Of a stretch of DNA of 7,821 bases, positions 1 through 5,648 are shown in pieces (the stretch's first letter is position 1; each line of letters starts with the position of its first letter). The notes under the pieces were generated by a model that searched no databases, was not told the DNA's origin, and worked only from the letters and a program-made list of their open reading frames with translations. Origin of the DNA: Actinomycetes bacterium (GTDB lineage Bacteria > Actinomycetota > Acidimicrobiia > Acidimicrobiales > Microtrichaceae); NCBI GenBank assembly GCA_023450775.1, contig JAEXGP010000137.1, forward strand, positions 1-7,821, given 5' to 3'. The translations under genes were made by a program, and so were the position numbers.

Positions 1-981
1 GCCGGGGCCGGTGACCGCGGCGTTCGTGCCGGCGAGACCCGCGGTGGCGTTGCAGTTGCCGCCGATGACGCACTGGCCCGCGCTGCAGGAGGTGTCCTGC
101 GCGCCGCCCGCGCCGCCGGCGCCGGTCCCGGTGAGGGCCGCGCCGCCGGAGCGACGGCTGGTGCTGCAGGTCGAGACCCCGTCCTCGCCGTTCTGGCCAC
201 CGTTGCCCGACTGGGCCGGCGTCTGGGTGGCCGACGTGCCGGCCGTGCCGACCGTGCCGTTCGAACCCTTGCCGGCCTGGACGCTGATCGAGTCCATCGT
301 CAGCGCAGAGGAGGAGTTGCGGACGATCACCGCGTAGCTCGCCCGGCCGTTGCCGGACTCGTCAGCACCGACGGCGCGCAGGTCGGTGACGCTGGTCGGC
401 AGGACGATGCCGTCGGCGAGGATGGCCACGGAGGCCTGCACGTCGGGGTCGTAGCTGCCGTTCACGGTGGCCACCGTGGTGCCGGAGGCCGCGGCGCCGC
501 GCTTGAAGTTCTGTCCGAACCCACCGCGGATCGAGAGCCCGTCGCGGACCTCGAACCGGGGGTAGCTGCCGCCGGCGATCGCGACCGTGGTCGTGCCCAT
601 GGCCGTCGTGCGGTTCTGGCCCTGCTCGATCGTGGCGCACGGCTCGGCGATCACGCCGCAGGTGGAGGTGTCGGCCCCGCCGCTCGACTTCACGTAGGTG
701 ATGTCGGTGACGACACCGTCCTCGCCGTCGCAGTTGCTGTCGACGTTCTGGTCGTCGATCGGGTCCGGTGCGCCCGGATAGATCTGCGGGTCGGAGTCGT
801 TGCAGTCCGAGACGGTGGTGAACCCGTCACCGTCGGCGTCGACCGGCGGGGCGGTCGTCGACGTCGTGGTGGTCGACGACGTCGTGGTCGTCGGACCCGG
901 ATCGGTCGGCGGGACCGTACAGGCCCCCACGACGAGTGCTGTGAACGCGACTGCTGCCGCGACGATCGCCCATCTGCGCAC
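1..981 (-). CDS. Secreted MopE-motif, beta-helix-like lipoprotein (3' end outside window)
   Basis: The frame is open for 327 codons, from a GTG at 981 to the left edge, with no stop, so the C-terminus is missing. The N-terminus is a lipoprotein signal: RR at residues 2-3, a hydrophobic stretch at 5-19, and lipobox VGAC with the lipidated Cys at 21. A Ser/Thr-rich linker (31-43) follows. Residues 48-88 match the MopE-type putative metal-binding motif: DADGDGF, DCNDSDP, YPGAPD and SNCDG, with Cys60 and Cys84. From about 94 the pattern (YVKSSGGADT, PCATIEQG, VAIAGGSYP, DGLSIRGGFG) is typical of the first coils of right-handed parallel beta-helix proteins. After about residue 235 it becomes Gly/Ala/Thr-rich with several Cys. 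The protein is probably a cell-surface lipoprotein; no enzyme activity can be assigned. The GTG is chosen because an AAGGAG lies 6 nt upstream and the signal peptide begins there. Confidence 0.85.
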   Translation of the reverse strand, partial: MRRWAIVAAAVAFTALVVGACTVPPTDPGPTTTTSSTTTTSTTAPPVDADGDGFTTVSDCNDSDPQIYPGAPDPIDDQNVDSNCDGEDGVVTDITYVKSSGGADTSTCGVIAEPCATIEQGQNRTTAMGTTTVAIAGGSYPRFEVRDGLSIRGGFGQNFKRGAAASGTTVATVNGSYDPDVQASVAILADGIVLPTSVTDLRAVGADESGNGRASYAVIVRNSSSALTMDSISVQAGKGSNGTVGTAGTSATQTPAQSGNGGQNGEDGVSTCSTSRRSGGAALTGTGAGGAGGAQDTSCSAGQCVIGGNCNATAGLAGTNAAVTGPG

Positions 982-987
982 GGTGTG

Positions 988-993
988 CTCCTT
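988..993 (-). promoter_or_regulatory. Shine-Dalgarno AAGGAG that fixes a GTG start
   Basis: On the minus strand AAGGAG lies 6 nt before the GTG at 981. The signal peptide begins at this GTG and no ATG precedes it in a sensible position, so this site decides the start of the MopE-motif lipoprotein. Confidence 0.6.
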
Positions 994-1034
994 CAGCCCC
1001 CTGCCCGCGGACAGCCTCCGCAGGCGCTCCTCCG

Positions 1035-1063
1035 AGCTTCCAGCAAAGTTGAACCCCGGTCAA
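1035..1063 (-). promoter_or_regulatory. Candidate promoter for the MopE-motif lipoprotein
   Basis: Reading the minus strand, TTGACC (1063-1058) matches a -35 box and is followed after 17 nt by GAAGCT (1040-1035), a weak -10 that keeps only the second-position A and the final T. A transcript would start near 1028, about 47 nt before the GTG at 981. The -35 lies in a short inverted repeat, GTTGA and TCAAC separated by 7 nt (1049-1065). The -10 is poor, so this is only a candidate; read-through from the surE-like gene is the alternative. Confidence 0.3.
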
Positions 1064-1085
1064 CGTTTTCGGTCGTGTGGGACCT

Positions 1086-1103
1086 CGGTTTCCCCCCGAA
1101 CCG
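1086..1103 (-). terminator. Weak hairpin after the surE-like gene
   Basis: The 170-nt gap between the two lipoprotein genes holds CGGTT and AACCG separated by an 8-nt C-rich (plus strand) loop, about 50 nt after the SurE stop codon. The stem is only 5 bp and no U-run follows, so termination is doubtful. Nothing else is visible in this gap besides the candidate promoter and the Shine-Dalgarno sequence. Confidence 0.2.
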
Positions 1104-1151
1104 CGAGCTGGGGCCACCGTCCGTCATGTCGCAGCCACGCAGGGCGGCTGC

Positions 1152-2027
1152 TCAGCCCATCCCGACCTCGGAGAGGGACGCCCAGCCCGAGGCGATGGCG
1201 GCCACGTCGTCGGCCGGCGGCGGGGACGGTTCGGGACCGCCGCACGCGACCGGATCGAGGGATGTCGGCGGCTCGGCCGAGGCCGGCACCTCGAGCACGC
1301 CGCGCACCGAGCCGGTCGAGCAGCCCGGGACGTTGAGGTTGGTGACCGACGCCGGCGTGGTCGCCATCGAGCCGTCGAGGATCGCGTCGCGGTGCTCCTC
1401 GATCCACGCCACTGCGAGCTTCGCCGCCTCCTCGAACCCAGCGGTGTCGTTGAGGCCCGCCGAGACCGCGAGCGCCGGGATGCCGCGCGACGCAGCGAGC
1501 CGGGCGGCACCGACCGTGCCCGAGAGCTCGATGAAGGAGCCGACGTTCTGACCGGAGTTGATCCCGGACACCACCAGCTGCGGCGTCTCGGCGAACCCGC
1601 CGTCGAGCGCCCACGCGACCGAGTCCGCGGGGTACCCGGCCACCGCCGTCGCCTCCGTGCCACCGAGCATGGTGGTCGGCGTCGCCGGCGCGCCGCCGGG
1701 GGTGGTCGTGCCGGCGGTGCCGCTCTGGTTCTCGGCGGGAGCGGCGACGAGGACCGAGGTGTCCGGCATCTGCTGCAGCGCCCGGACCAGCACGTCGATG
1801 CCCTCGGCGCCGACTCCGTCGTCGTTGCTCACGAGGATCGTGAGCTCCTTCGCCGCGGCGCTCGTCGTGGTCGACGACGCCGTCGTGCTCGACGCGGACG
1901 AGTCGTCATCGGAGCTGCACGCCGCGGCGAACCCGCCCGCCACGAGCAGCGCGACGCCGACGAGCGCGGCGCGCCGTCCACCCGGGACGCGATCGAACGC
2001 GCGCGATTGACCGGAACCCCACCCCAT
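1152..2027 (-). CDS. Lipid-anchored SurE-family phosphatase/nucleotidase
   Basis: A 291-residue protein with an exported N-terminus: RR at 18-19, a hydrophobic stretch (20-36), a lipobox-like AAAC with Cys37, then a Ser/Asp/Thr-rich linker to about 59. The remainder is a SurE domain, which in characterised members is a metal-dependent nucleoside monophosphate or acid phosphatase. Visible motifs are LVSNDDG with the metal-binding pair Asp69-Asp70, NQSG with Ser102, YPADSVAWAL (132-141), VSGINSGQNVG with Asn157, and SGTVGAARLAASRGIPALAVS from about 168. All expected active-site positions are kept. SurE is normally cytoplasmic and about 250 residues, so the leader is unusual and places this enzyme outside the membrane. 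The frame stays open upstream to 2432, but that part is antisense to the metallo-hydrolase gene. The ATG at 2027 puts the signal peptide at the N-terminus, although its ribosome-binding site is weak. Confidence 0.88.
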   Translation of the reverse strand: MGWGSGQSRAFDRVPGGRRAALVGVALLVAGGFAAACSSDDDSSASSTTASSTTTSAAAKELTILVSNDDGVGAEGIDVLVRALQQMPDTSVLVAAPAENQSGTAGTTTPGGAPATPTTMLGGTEATAVAGYPADSVAWALDGGFAETPQLVVSGINSGQNVGSFIELSGTVGAARLAASRGIPALAVSAGLNDTAGFEEAAKLAVAWIEEHRDAILDGSMATTPASVTNLNVPGCSTGSVRGVLEVPASAEPPTSLDPVACGGPEPSPPPADDVAAIASGWASLSEVGMG

Positions 2028-2062
2028 GCCCCAAACCCCCTGGTCGATGGACGGCGACACGG

Positions 2063-2075
2063 TACTCAATGAGTA
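2063..2075. promoter_or_regulatory. 13-bp palindrome in a divergent intergenic region
   Basis: TACTCA and TGAGTA flank a single central A in the 76-bp gap between the divergent surE-like and metallo-hydrolase genes. It is an AT-rich symmetrical island in very GC-rich DNA. A TAGGGT at 2074-2079 overlaps its right edge and fits the TANNNT -10 form for the plus-strand gene, predicting a start near 2086, but no good -35 sits 17 nt upstream. It could be an operator or part of a promoter; no regulator can be named. Confidence 0.3.
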
Positions 2076-2103
2076 GGGTCCCGGCGATGGACCAGGGGGC
2101 GCC

Positions 2104-2940
2104 ATGAAGGTCACGTTGCTCGGCACCGGATCGCCGATCCCCGACCCGTCGCGGGCGGGGCCGGCCACGTTGGTCCAGGCGGGCGGGCTCCAGCTGCTGT
2201 TCGACTGCGGTCGCGGCGTGCTGCAGCGGCTGGCCGCCGCGGGAGTGCCCGGCCCGCCCGGTCTCACGGCGCAGCTCCTGACGCACCTGCACTCGGACCA
2301 CACGACCGACCTCAACGACGTGATCACCACGCGCTGGGTCATGTCGATGGTGCCGTCGCCGCTCCCGCTCGTCGGACCGCCCGGCTCCGCGGCGCTCGTG
2401 GACCGGACGCTCGCCATGCTCGTCGAGGACATCGGCTACCGCCTCGCGCACCACGACGATCTGGAGGTCGGACCCAAGGTCACGGTCACCGAGGTGCTCG
2501 ACGGCCCGGTGGAGCTGCCCGAGCTGTCCGCCGCCGGCGTCACGGTCACCGCGGCGCCGACCGACCATCGCCCGGTGGCGCCGACCGTCGGCTACCGCAT
2601 CGACCACGACGGCGGCTCGGTGGTCCTCGCGGGCGACACCGTGCCGTGCGAGGGGCTCGACCGGCTGGTGCGGGGCGCGGACGTGTACGTGCAGACCGTC
2701 GTCCGCGACGACGTGATCCGCGAGATCCCGCTCCAGCGTCTGCAGGACATCTGCGACTACCACTCGACGGTCACCCAGGCGGCGCAGACCGCGGCACGCG
2801 CGGGCGTCGGCACGCTCGTGCTGACCCACATGGTCCCGGCGCCGCCGCCCGGCGGTGCCCAGGAGTGGATCGACATCGCCTCCGAGCACTTCGACGGGAC
2901 CGTCCTGGCGCCCGACGACCTGGGCTCGATCGAGATCTGA
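2104..2940 (+). CDS. MBL-fold metallo-hydrolase, RNase Z/arylsulfatase-like
   Basis: A 278-residue cytoplasmic protein (no signal peptide) of the metallo-beta-lactamase fold. The first strand is MKVTLLGTGSP. The metal site is complete: THLHSDH gives His61, His63, Asp65 and His66. His155 (PTDHRP), Asp178 (LAGDT), His220 (DYHST) and His242 (LTHM) supply the remaining ligands. The HST element before a VTQAA helix and the LTHM near the end are in the arrangement seen in RNase Z and in the arylsulfatase-like relatives found in actinobacteria. In the position where classical RNase Z has an E-A-T motif, the sequence reads VYVQTVV. I see no obvious flexible arm for tRNA binding, so the substrate is left open. 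The ATG has AGGGGG 4 nt upstream. A VOC gene starts 10 nt after the stop, so the two are probably co-transcribed. Confidence 0.9.
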   Translation: MKVTLLGTGSPIPDPSRAGPATLVQAGGLQLLFDCGRGVLQRLAAAGVPGPPGLTAQLLTHLHSDHTTDLNDVITTRWVMSMVPSPLPLVGPPGSAALVDRTLAMLVEDIGYRLAHHDDLEVGPKVTVTEVLDGPVELPELSAAGVTVTAAPTDHRPVAPTVGYRIDHDGGSVVLAGDTVPCEGLDRLVRGADVYVQTVVRDDVIREIPLQRLQDICDYHSTVTQAAQTAARAGVGTLVLTHMVPAPPPGGAQEWIDIASEHFDGTVLAPDDLGSIEI

Positions 2941-2950
2941 GGGGGAACCC

Positions 2951-3397
2951 ATGGCCGACGACGGGATCACGCTGAGCCACGTCGGGGTGTGCGTGTCGGA
3001 CCTGGAGCGCTCGACCGCCTTCTACCGGGACGGGTTGGGGTTCAGCGTGCGCGCCGAGCACACCGTCGGCACCGAGTTCGGTCCGCTGATGGAGGTCGAC
3101 CGTCCCGACCTGCGGTCGCGGTTCATCGAGCGCGACGGCACGTCGATCGAGCTGCTGCACTTCCTCGCCCCGGGGCACCTGGGCGACGGCGCACGACGCG
3201 AGGTGAACCGACTGGGGCTCACGCACATGTGCCTGAACGTCACCGACATCGACGCGGTCGCCGAGCGGATCACCTCGGCGGGCGGCTCGGTGCTCGCCGA
3301 CACGTGGACGTCGATCCCGATGGGCGACGCGGAGCTGCGCTTCGTCTACTGCACGGACCCCGACGGGACGCGCATCGAGCTCATGCAACTCGGATAG
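2951..3397 (+). CDS. VOC (glyoxalase-fold) family protein
   Basis: A 148-residue protein with two beta-alpha-beta-beta-beta modules of the vicinal oxygen chelate superfamily. Module one begins LSHVGVCVSDLERSTAFYRD and ends in SIELLHF. Module two begins THMCLNVTDID and ends DPDGTRIELMQ. The four usual metal ligands can all be placed: His10, Glu67, His92 and Glu143, so a metal-dependent lyase, isomerase or dioxygenase is likely. It resembles lactoylglutathione lyase-like proteins, but the substrate cannot be read from sequence. The start is the ATG at 2951, because GAGGGGG (2939-2945) lies 5 nt upstream, overlapping the stop of the metallo-hydrolase gene. The longer frame from 2855 runs inside that gene and is not used. 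Confidence 0.9.
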   Translation: MADDGITLSHVGVCVSDLERSTAFYRDGLGFSVRAEHTVGTEFGPLMEVDRPDLRSRFIERDGTSIELLHFLAPGHLGDGARREVNRLGLTHMCLNVTDIDAVAERITSAGGSVLADTWTSIPMGDAELRFVYCTDPDGTRIELMQLG

Positions 3398-3429
3398 CTT
3401 GACCCGCGTCGTCCGCAGGGCCGCCAACA

Positions 3430-3436
3430 GAGGGAG
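3430..3436 (+). promoter_or_regulatory. Shine-Dalgarno GAGGGAG that fixes an ATG start
   Basis: GAGGGAG lies 7 nt before the ATG at 3444. It favours this start over an in-frame TTG at 3399, which has no comparable site and would add 15 Arg-rich residues. Confidence 0.6.
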
Positions 3437-3443
3437 CCGTCGC

Positions 3444-3815
3444 ATGTCCGTCCGCCGCAAGCCGAGCCTGCTCTGGAGGTTGTTCGTCCTCGTCGGTCTG
3501 GGCTCCCTCACCGCACTGTCGTTCAGCGACCAGGCATGGGAGCAGTTCGAGGACACGGTGGGCGACGTCGTGCCCCGCAGCACGATCCGCTCGATCCTGT
3601 TCGGCACGCTCGCGCTGCACTCGCTCGAGTCGCTGTTCGTGTGGCGCTCGACCCGCCGCCGCGGCGACGCCGGCCCCTGCCGGTGGGCGCTGAGCACGTT
3701 CGTCTGGGGCTTCCCGGTGCTGCGGCGCCTGCGCAAGGCCCGCAAGGCCGACGCCATGGCGATCGAGGCCGTGGCGCTGGCCGACGAGGCCGTGCTGCTC
3801 GCGGACGCCGCCTGA
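3444..3815 (+). CDS. Small membrane protein, TMEM254/DUF4499-like
   Basis: A 123-residue basic membrane protein. It has three hydrophobic segments: about 10-27, 47-67 and 80-93. The second and third hold the pattern LALHSLESLF (His59, Glu62, Ser63), a basic loop WRSTRRRG, then RWALSTFVWGFPVL (Trp81, Thr85, Phe86, Gly89) and a basic tail. From memory this spacing (H..ES, then W.L.TF..G...L) is that of DUF4499, the family of vertebrate TMEM254, a protein of unknown function. The assignment is by eye and needs a profile search. The C-terminal 25 residues are Ala/Glu-rich and probably helical. It lies 46 nt after the VOC gene on the same strand, with its own good ribosome-binding site, and is likely the last gene of that unit. 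Confidence 0.75.
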   Translation: MSVRRKPSLLWRLFVLVGLGSLTALSFSDQAWEQFEDTVGDVVPRSTIRSILFGTLALHSLESLFVWRSTRRRGDAGPCRWALSTFVWGFPVLRRLRKARKADAMAIEAVALADEAVLLADAA

Positions 3816-3827
3816 GCGGAGCGGACC

Positions 3828-3855
3828 GGCCAGGTCGGTCAGGCCAGGTCGGTCA
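3828..3855. repeat. Perfect 14-bp tandem duplication between convergent genes
   Basis: GGCCAGGTCGGTCA occurs twice with no gap (3828-3841 and 3842-3855). The second copy contains the stop codon of menB, read on the minus strand as TGA at 3855-3853. GACCG and CGGTC, separated by 7 nt (3824-3840), could form a small hairpin, but no U-run follows, so a terminator is not supported. Confidence 0.7.
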
Positions 3856-4791
3856 GTAGTGCCAGGGGAACCCTGACCAGTCGGGGTCCCGGCGCTCCAG
3901 GAACGAGTCGCGACCTTCGGCCGCCTCGTCGGTCATGTAGGCGAGGCGGGTCGCCTCGCCTGCGAACACCTGCTGGCCGACGAGGCCGTCGTCGATCAGG
4001 TTGAAGCTGTACTTGAGCATGCGCTGCGCGGTCGGCGACTTGCCCATGATCTTGCGACCCCACTCCAGCGCGACCGATTCGAGCTCGCCGTGGTCGACCA
4101 CGGCGTTCACCATGCCCATGCGGTGCGCGTCCTCGGCCGAGTACTCGTCGCCCAGGAAGAAGATCTCGCGCGCGAACTTCTGGCCGACCTGACGGGCCAG
4201 GTACGCGGAGCCGAAGCCGCCGTCGAAGCTCGCCACGTCCGCGTCGGTCTGCTTGAACCGCGCGTGCTCGCGACTGGCCAGCGTGAGGTCGCTGACCACG
4301 TGGAGGCTGTGGCCGCCGCCCGCCGCCCAGCCGGGCACCACGCAGATCACGACCTTGGGCATGAACCGGATGAGGCGCTGGACCTCCAGGATGTGGAGCC
4401 GCCCGGAGCGGGCCGGATCGATGGCCTCGGCGGTGAGGCCGGGTGCCCCGGACTCGTCGTCGACCGTGTAGCGGTAGCCGTCCCGGCCGCGGATCCGCTG
4501 GTCGCCGCCGGAGCAGAACGCCCAGCCGCCGTCCCGCGGCGACGGGCCGTTGCCGGTCAGCAGGACGCACCCCACGTCGGAGGTCTGCCGCGCGTGGTCG
4601 AGCACCCGGTACAGCTGGTCGACGGTCCGGGGCCGGAACGCGTTGCGCACCTCGGGTCGGTCGAACGCCACGCGCACCACGCCCACGTCGACGGCGCGGT
4701 GGTACGTGATGTCGTCCAGGTCCTCGAACCCGGGGACCTCCTGCCATGCCGTCGGGTCGAAGATCTCCGACACCCGTCCGTCCGTCGTCAC
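3853..4791 (-). CDS. menB: 1,4-dihydroxy-2-naphthoyl-CoA synthase MenB
   Basis: A 312-residue crotonase-fold enzyme of menaquinone synthesis. It closes the second ring of o-succinylbenzoyl-CoA to give DHNA-CoA in the cytoplasm. Key stretches are AFDRPEVRNAF (42-52), FCSGGDQRIRG (92-102) forming the first oxyanion half, VVPGWAAGGGHSLHVVSDLT (151-170), and FKQTDADVASFDGGFGSAYL (179-198). The C-terminus ends in EGRDSFLERRDPDWSGFPWHY. Asp183 in QTDAD stands where bicarbonate-dependent MenBs have Gly, so this is probably the bicarbonate-independent type, as in mycobacteria. The length matches the family. The GTG at 4791 is chosen for its GGAGGA 6 nt upstream and its 4-nt overlap with the rhodanese gene. 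The frame open up to 5787 is antisense to other genes. No other men gene lies on this strand here. Confidence 0.96.
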   Translation of the reverse strand: MTTDGRVSEIFDPTAWQEVPGFEDLDDITYHRAVDVGVVRVAFDRPEVRNAFRPRTVDQLYRVLDHARQTSDVGCVLLTGNGPSPRDGGWAFCSGGDQRIRGRDGYRYTVDDESGAPGLTAEAIDPARSGRLHILEVQRLIRFMPKVVICVVPGWAAGGGHSLHVVSDLTLASREHARFKQTDADVASFDGGFGSAYLARQVGQKFAREIFFLGDEYSAEDAHRMGMVNAVVDHGELESVALEWGRKIMGKSPTAQRMLKYSFNLIDDGLVGQQVFAGEATRLAYMTDEAAEGRDSFLERRDPDWSGFPWHY

Positions 4792-5204
4792 GATGCGTCC
4801 TCCTCGACGGGACCCGTTCCCGTCGCCAGCTCGAAGCCCTCGTCCTTCCACCCCTCGATCCCCCCGATCATCTTCTTGACCGGTCGACCCAGGGCGGCGA
4901 GCCGCATGGCCGCCTTGTCGGCGCCGTTGCAGTGGGGCCCGGCGCAGTAGACCACGAAGAGCGCGTCGTCGGGGAACCGCTCCAGGTTCCGCTCGACGAT
5001 GCGTCGGTGGGGCAGGTTCACCGCCCCGGGGACGTGGCCCTGCTCGAACAGGTCCGGGCTGCGCACGTCGAGCAGCACGAAGCCGTCGCCCACCTCGGAT
5101 GCGTGCACGTCCCAGCAGTCGGTCTCGTACGCCAGGAGCGCGGCGAAGTGCTCGAACGCGTCGTCGGGCGGGGCTGCCGGCACCGCCGTCACCTCGTTGG
5201 TCAT
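4788..5204 (-). CDS. Single-domain rhodanese-like protein
   Basis: A 138-residue cytoplasmic protein with one rhodanese domain. The N-terminal 20-25 residues are variable. FVLLDVRSPDLFEQGHVPGA (42-61) is the CH2A-type motif. The active-site loop lies in VVYCAGPHCNGADKAA (84-99), with the likely persulfide-carrying Cys87 and a second Cys at 92. MIGGIEGWKDEGF (112-124) closes the domain. The loop with two cysteines and CNGA differs from the classic CRxGxR sulfurtransferase loop and belongs to a subgroup of small rhodaneses of undefined substrate. The stop TGA overlaps the menB GTG by four bases, so the two are translationally coupled. I infer a shared regulation, not a proven shared pathway. 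The ATG at 5204 lacks a strong Shine-Dalgarno sequence, and the start is otherwise supported by domain length. Confidence 0.92.
   Translation of the reverse strand: MTNEVTAVPAAPPDDAFEHFAALLAYETDCWDVHASEVGDGFVLLDVRSPDLFEQGHVPGAVNLPHRRIVERNLERFPDDALFVVYCAGPHCNGADKAAMRLAALGRPVKKMIGGIEGWKDEGFELATGTGPVEEDAS
4798..4803 (-). promoter_or_regulatory. Shine-Dalgarno GGAGGA for menB
   Basis: GGAGGA on the minus strand lies 6 nt before the GTG at 4791, inside the last codons of the rhodanese gene. It decides the menB start within a much longer open frame. Confidence 0.65.
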
Positions 5205-5267
5205 GGCCGCAGTCTGGCATCGCCGTCGTGCAACACTCGGGCCGGTATCCCGACCCGAGGAGGGCCC

Positions 5268-5648
5268 GTGCTCGACCACGTCTCCATCCAGTGCGGCGAC
5301 ATCCGATCGAGCGCCGCCTTCTACGACGCGGTGCTCGCCACCGTCGGCGGTCGCCGGCTGATCGAGATCGACGACGCGATCGGCTACGGCACCGACTTCC
5401 CGTGCTTCTGGATCGGTCAGCAGCACACCGGGGACGGGTTCCGCGAGTCGCACCTGGCGTTCCGGGCGCCGTCCCGCGACGCGGTGCGGGCGTTCCGGGA
5501 CGCCGCCGCCGAGCTCGGCTACGAGGTGCTGCACGAGCCGAGGGTCTGGCCCGAGTACCACCCGGGCTACTTCGGCGCGTTCGTCCGCGACCCCGACGGC
5601 AACAACGTCGAGGCGGTCCACCACACGTTCGGGGAGGGCGAGGCGTGA
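5268..5648 (+). CDS. VOC (glyoxalase/dioxygenase superfamily) protein
   Basis: A 126-residue protein of the vicinal oxygen chelate superfamily. It opens LDHVSIQCGDIRSSAAFYD, carries ESHLAFRAPSRDAVRAF in the middle (60-76), and ends HPGYFGAFVRDPDGNNVEAV (98-117). The candidate metal ligands are His4, His62 and Glu115. The first module has CFWIG where other members have a Glu, so one ligand may be missing or supplied differently. It is distinct from the VOC protein at 2951-3397 and closer to the short PhnB/glyoxalase-like type. The start is GTG, with GAGGAGG just upstream. It is divergent from the rhodanese gene across 63 bp, in which I see no convincing promoter boxes. It overlaps the thioesterase gene by four bases (GTGA). 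Confidence 0.9.
   Translation: MLDHVSIQCGDIRSSAAFYDAVLATVGGRRLIEIDDAIGYGTDFPCFWIGQQHTGDGFRESHLAFRAPSRDAVRAFRDAAAELGYEVLHEPRVWPEYHPGYFGAFVRDPDGNNVEAVHHTFGEGEA

Noticed and set aside
1..280. PE_PGRS-type protein suggested by the Gly/Ala/Thr-rich stretch
   Set aside because: There is no PE domain; the same frame begins with a lipoprotein signal and a MopE motif. Gly-rich beta-helix insertions explain it better.
1146..1157. GGCTG and CAGCC around the SurE stop codon as a terminator
   Set aside because: The loop would be 2 nt and there is no U-run, so a stable terminator is unlikely.
2028..2432. Upstream extension of the SurE frame giving a 426-residue protein
   Set aside because: This part is antisense to the metallo-hydrolase, whose motifs are clear. 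The signal peptide would end up in the middle of the protein. The ATG at 2027 is the sensible start.
1906..2970. Long minus-strand frame (354 residues) across the metallo-hydrolase gene
   Set aside because: Composition is Arg/Val/Asp-biased with no domain. It is an antisense shadow of a real gene in GC-rich DNA.
3399..3443. TTG start adding 15 residues to the TMEM254-like protein
   Set aside because: No ribosome-binding site precedes it, while the ATG at 3444 has GAGGGAG at 7 nt.
5205..5267. Divergent promoters between the rhodanese and second VOC genes
   Set aside because: Transcription must start near here, but I could not find a -35/-10 pair with acceptable spacing on either strand, so no site is reported.
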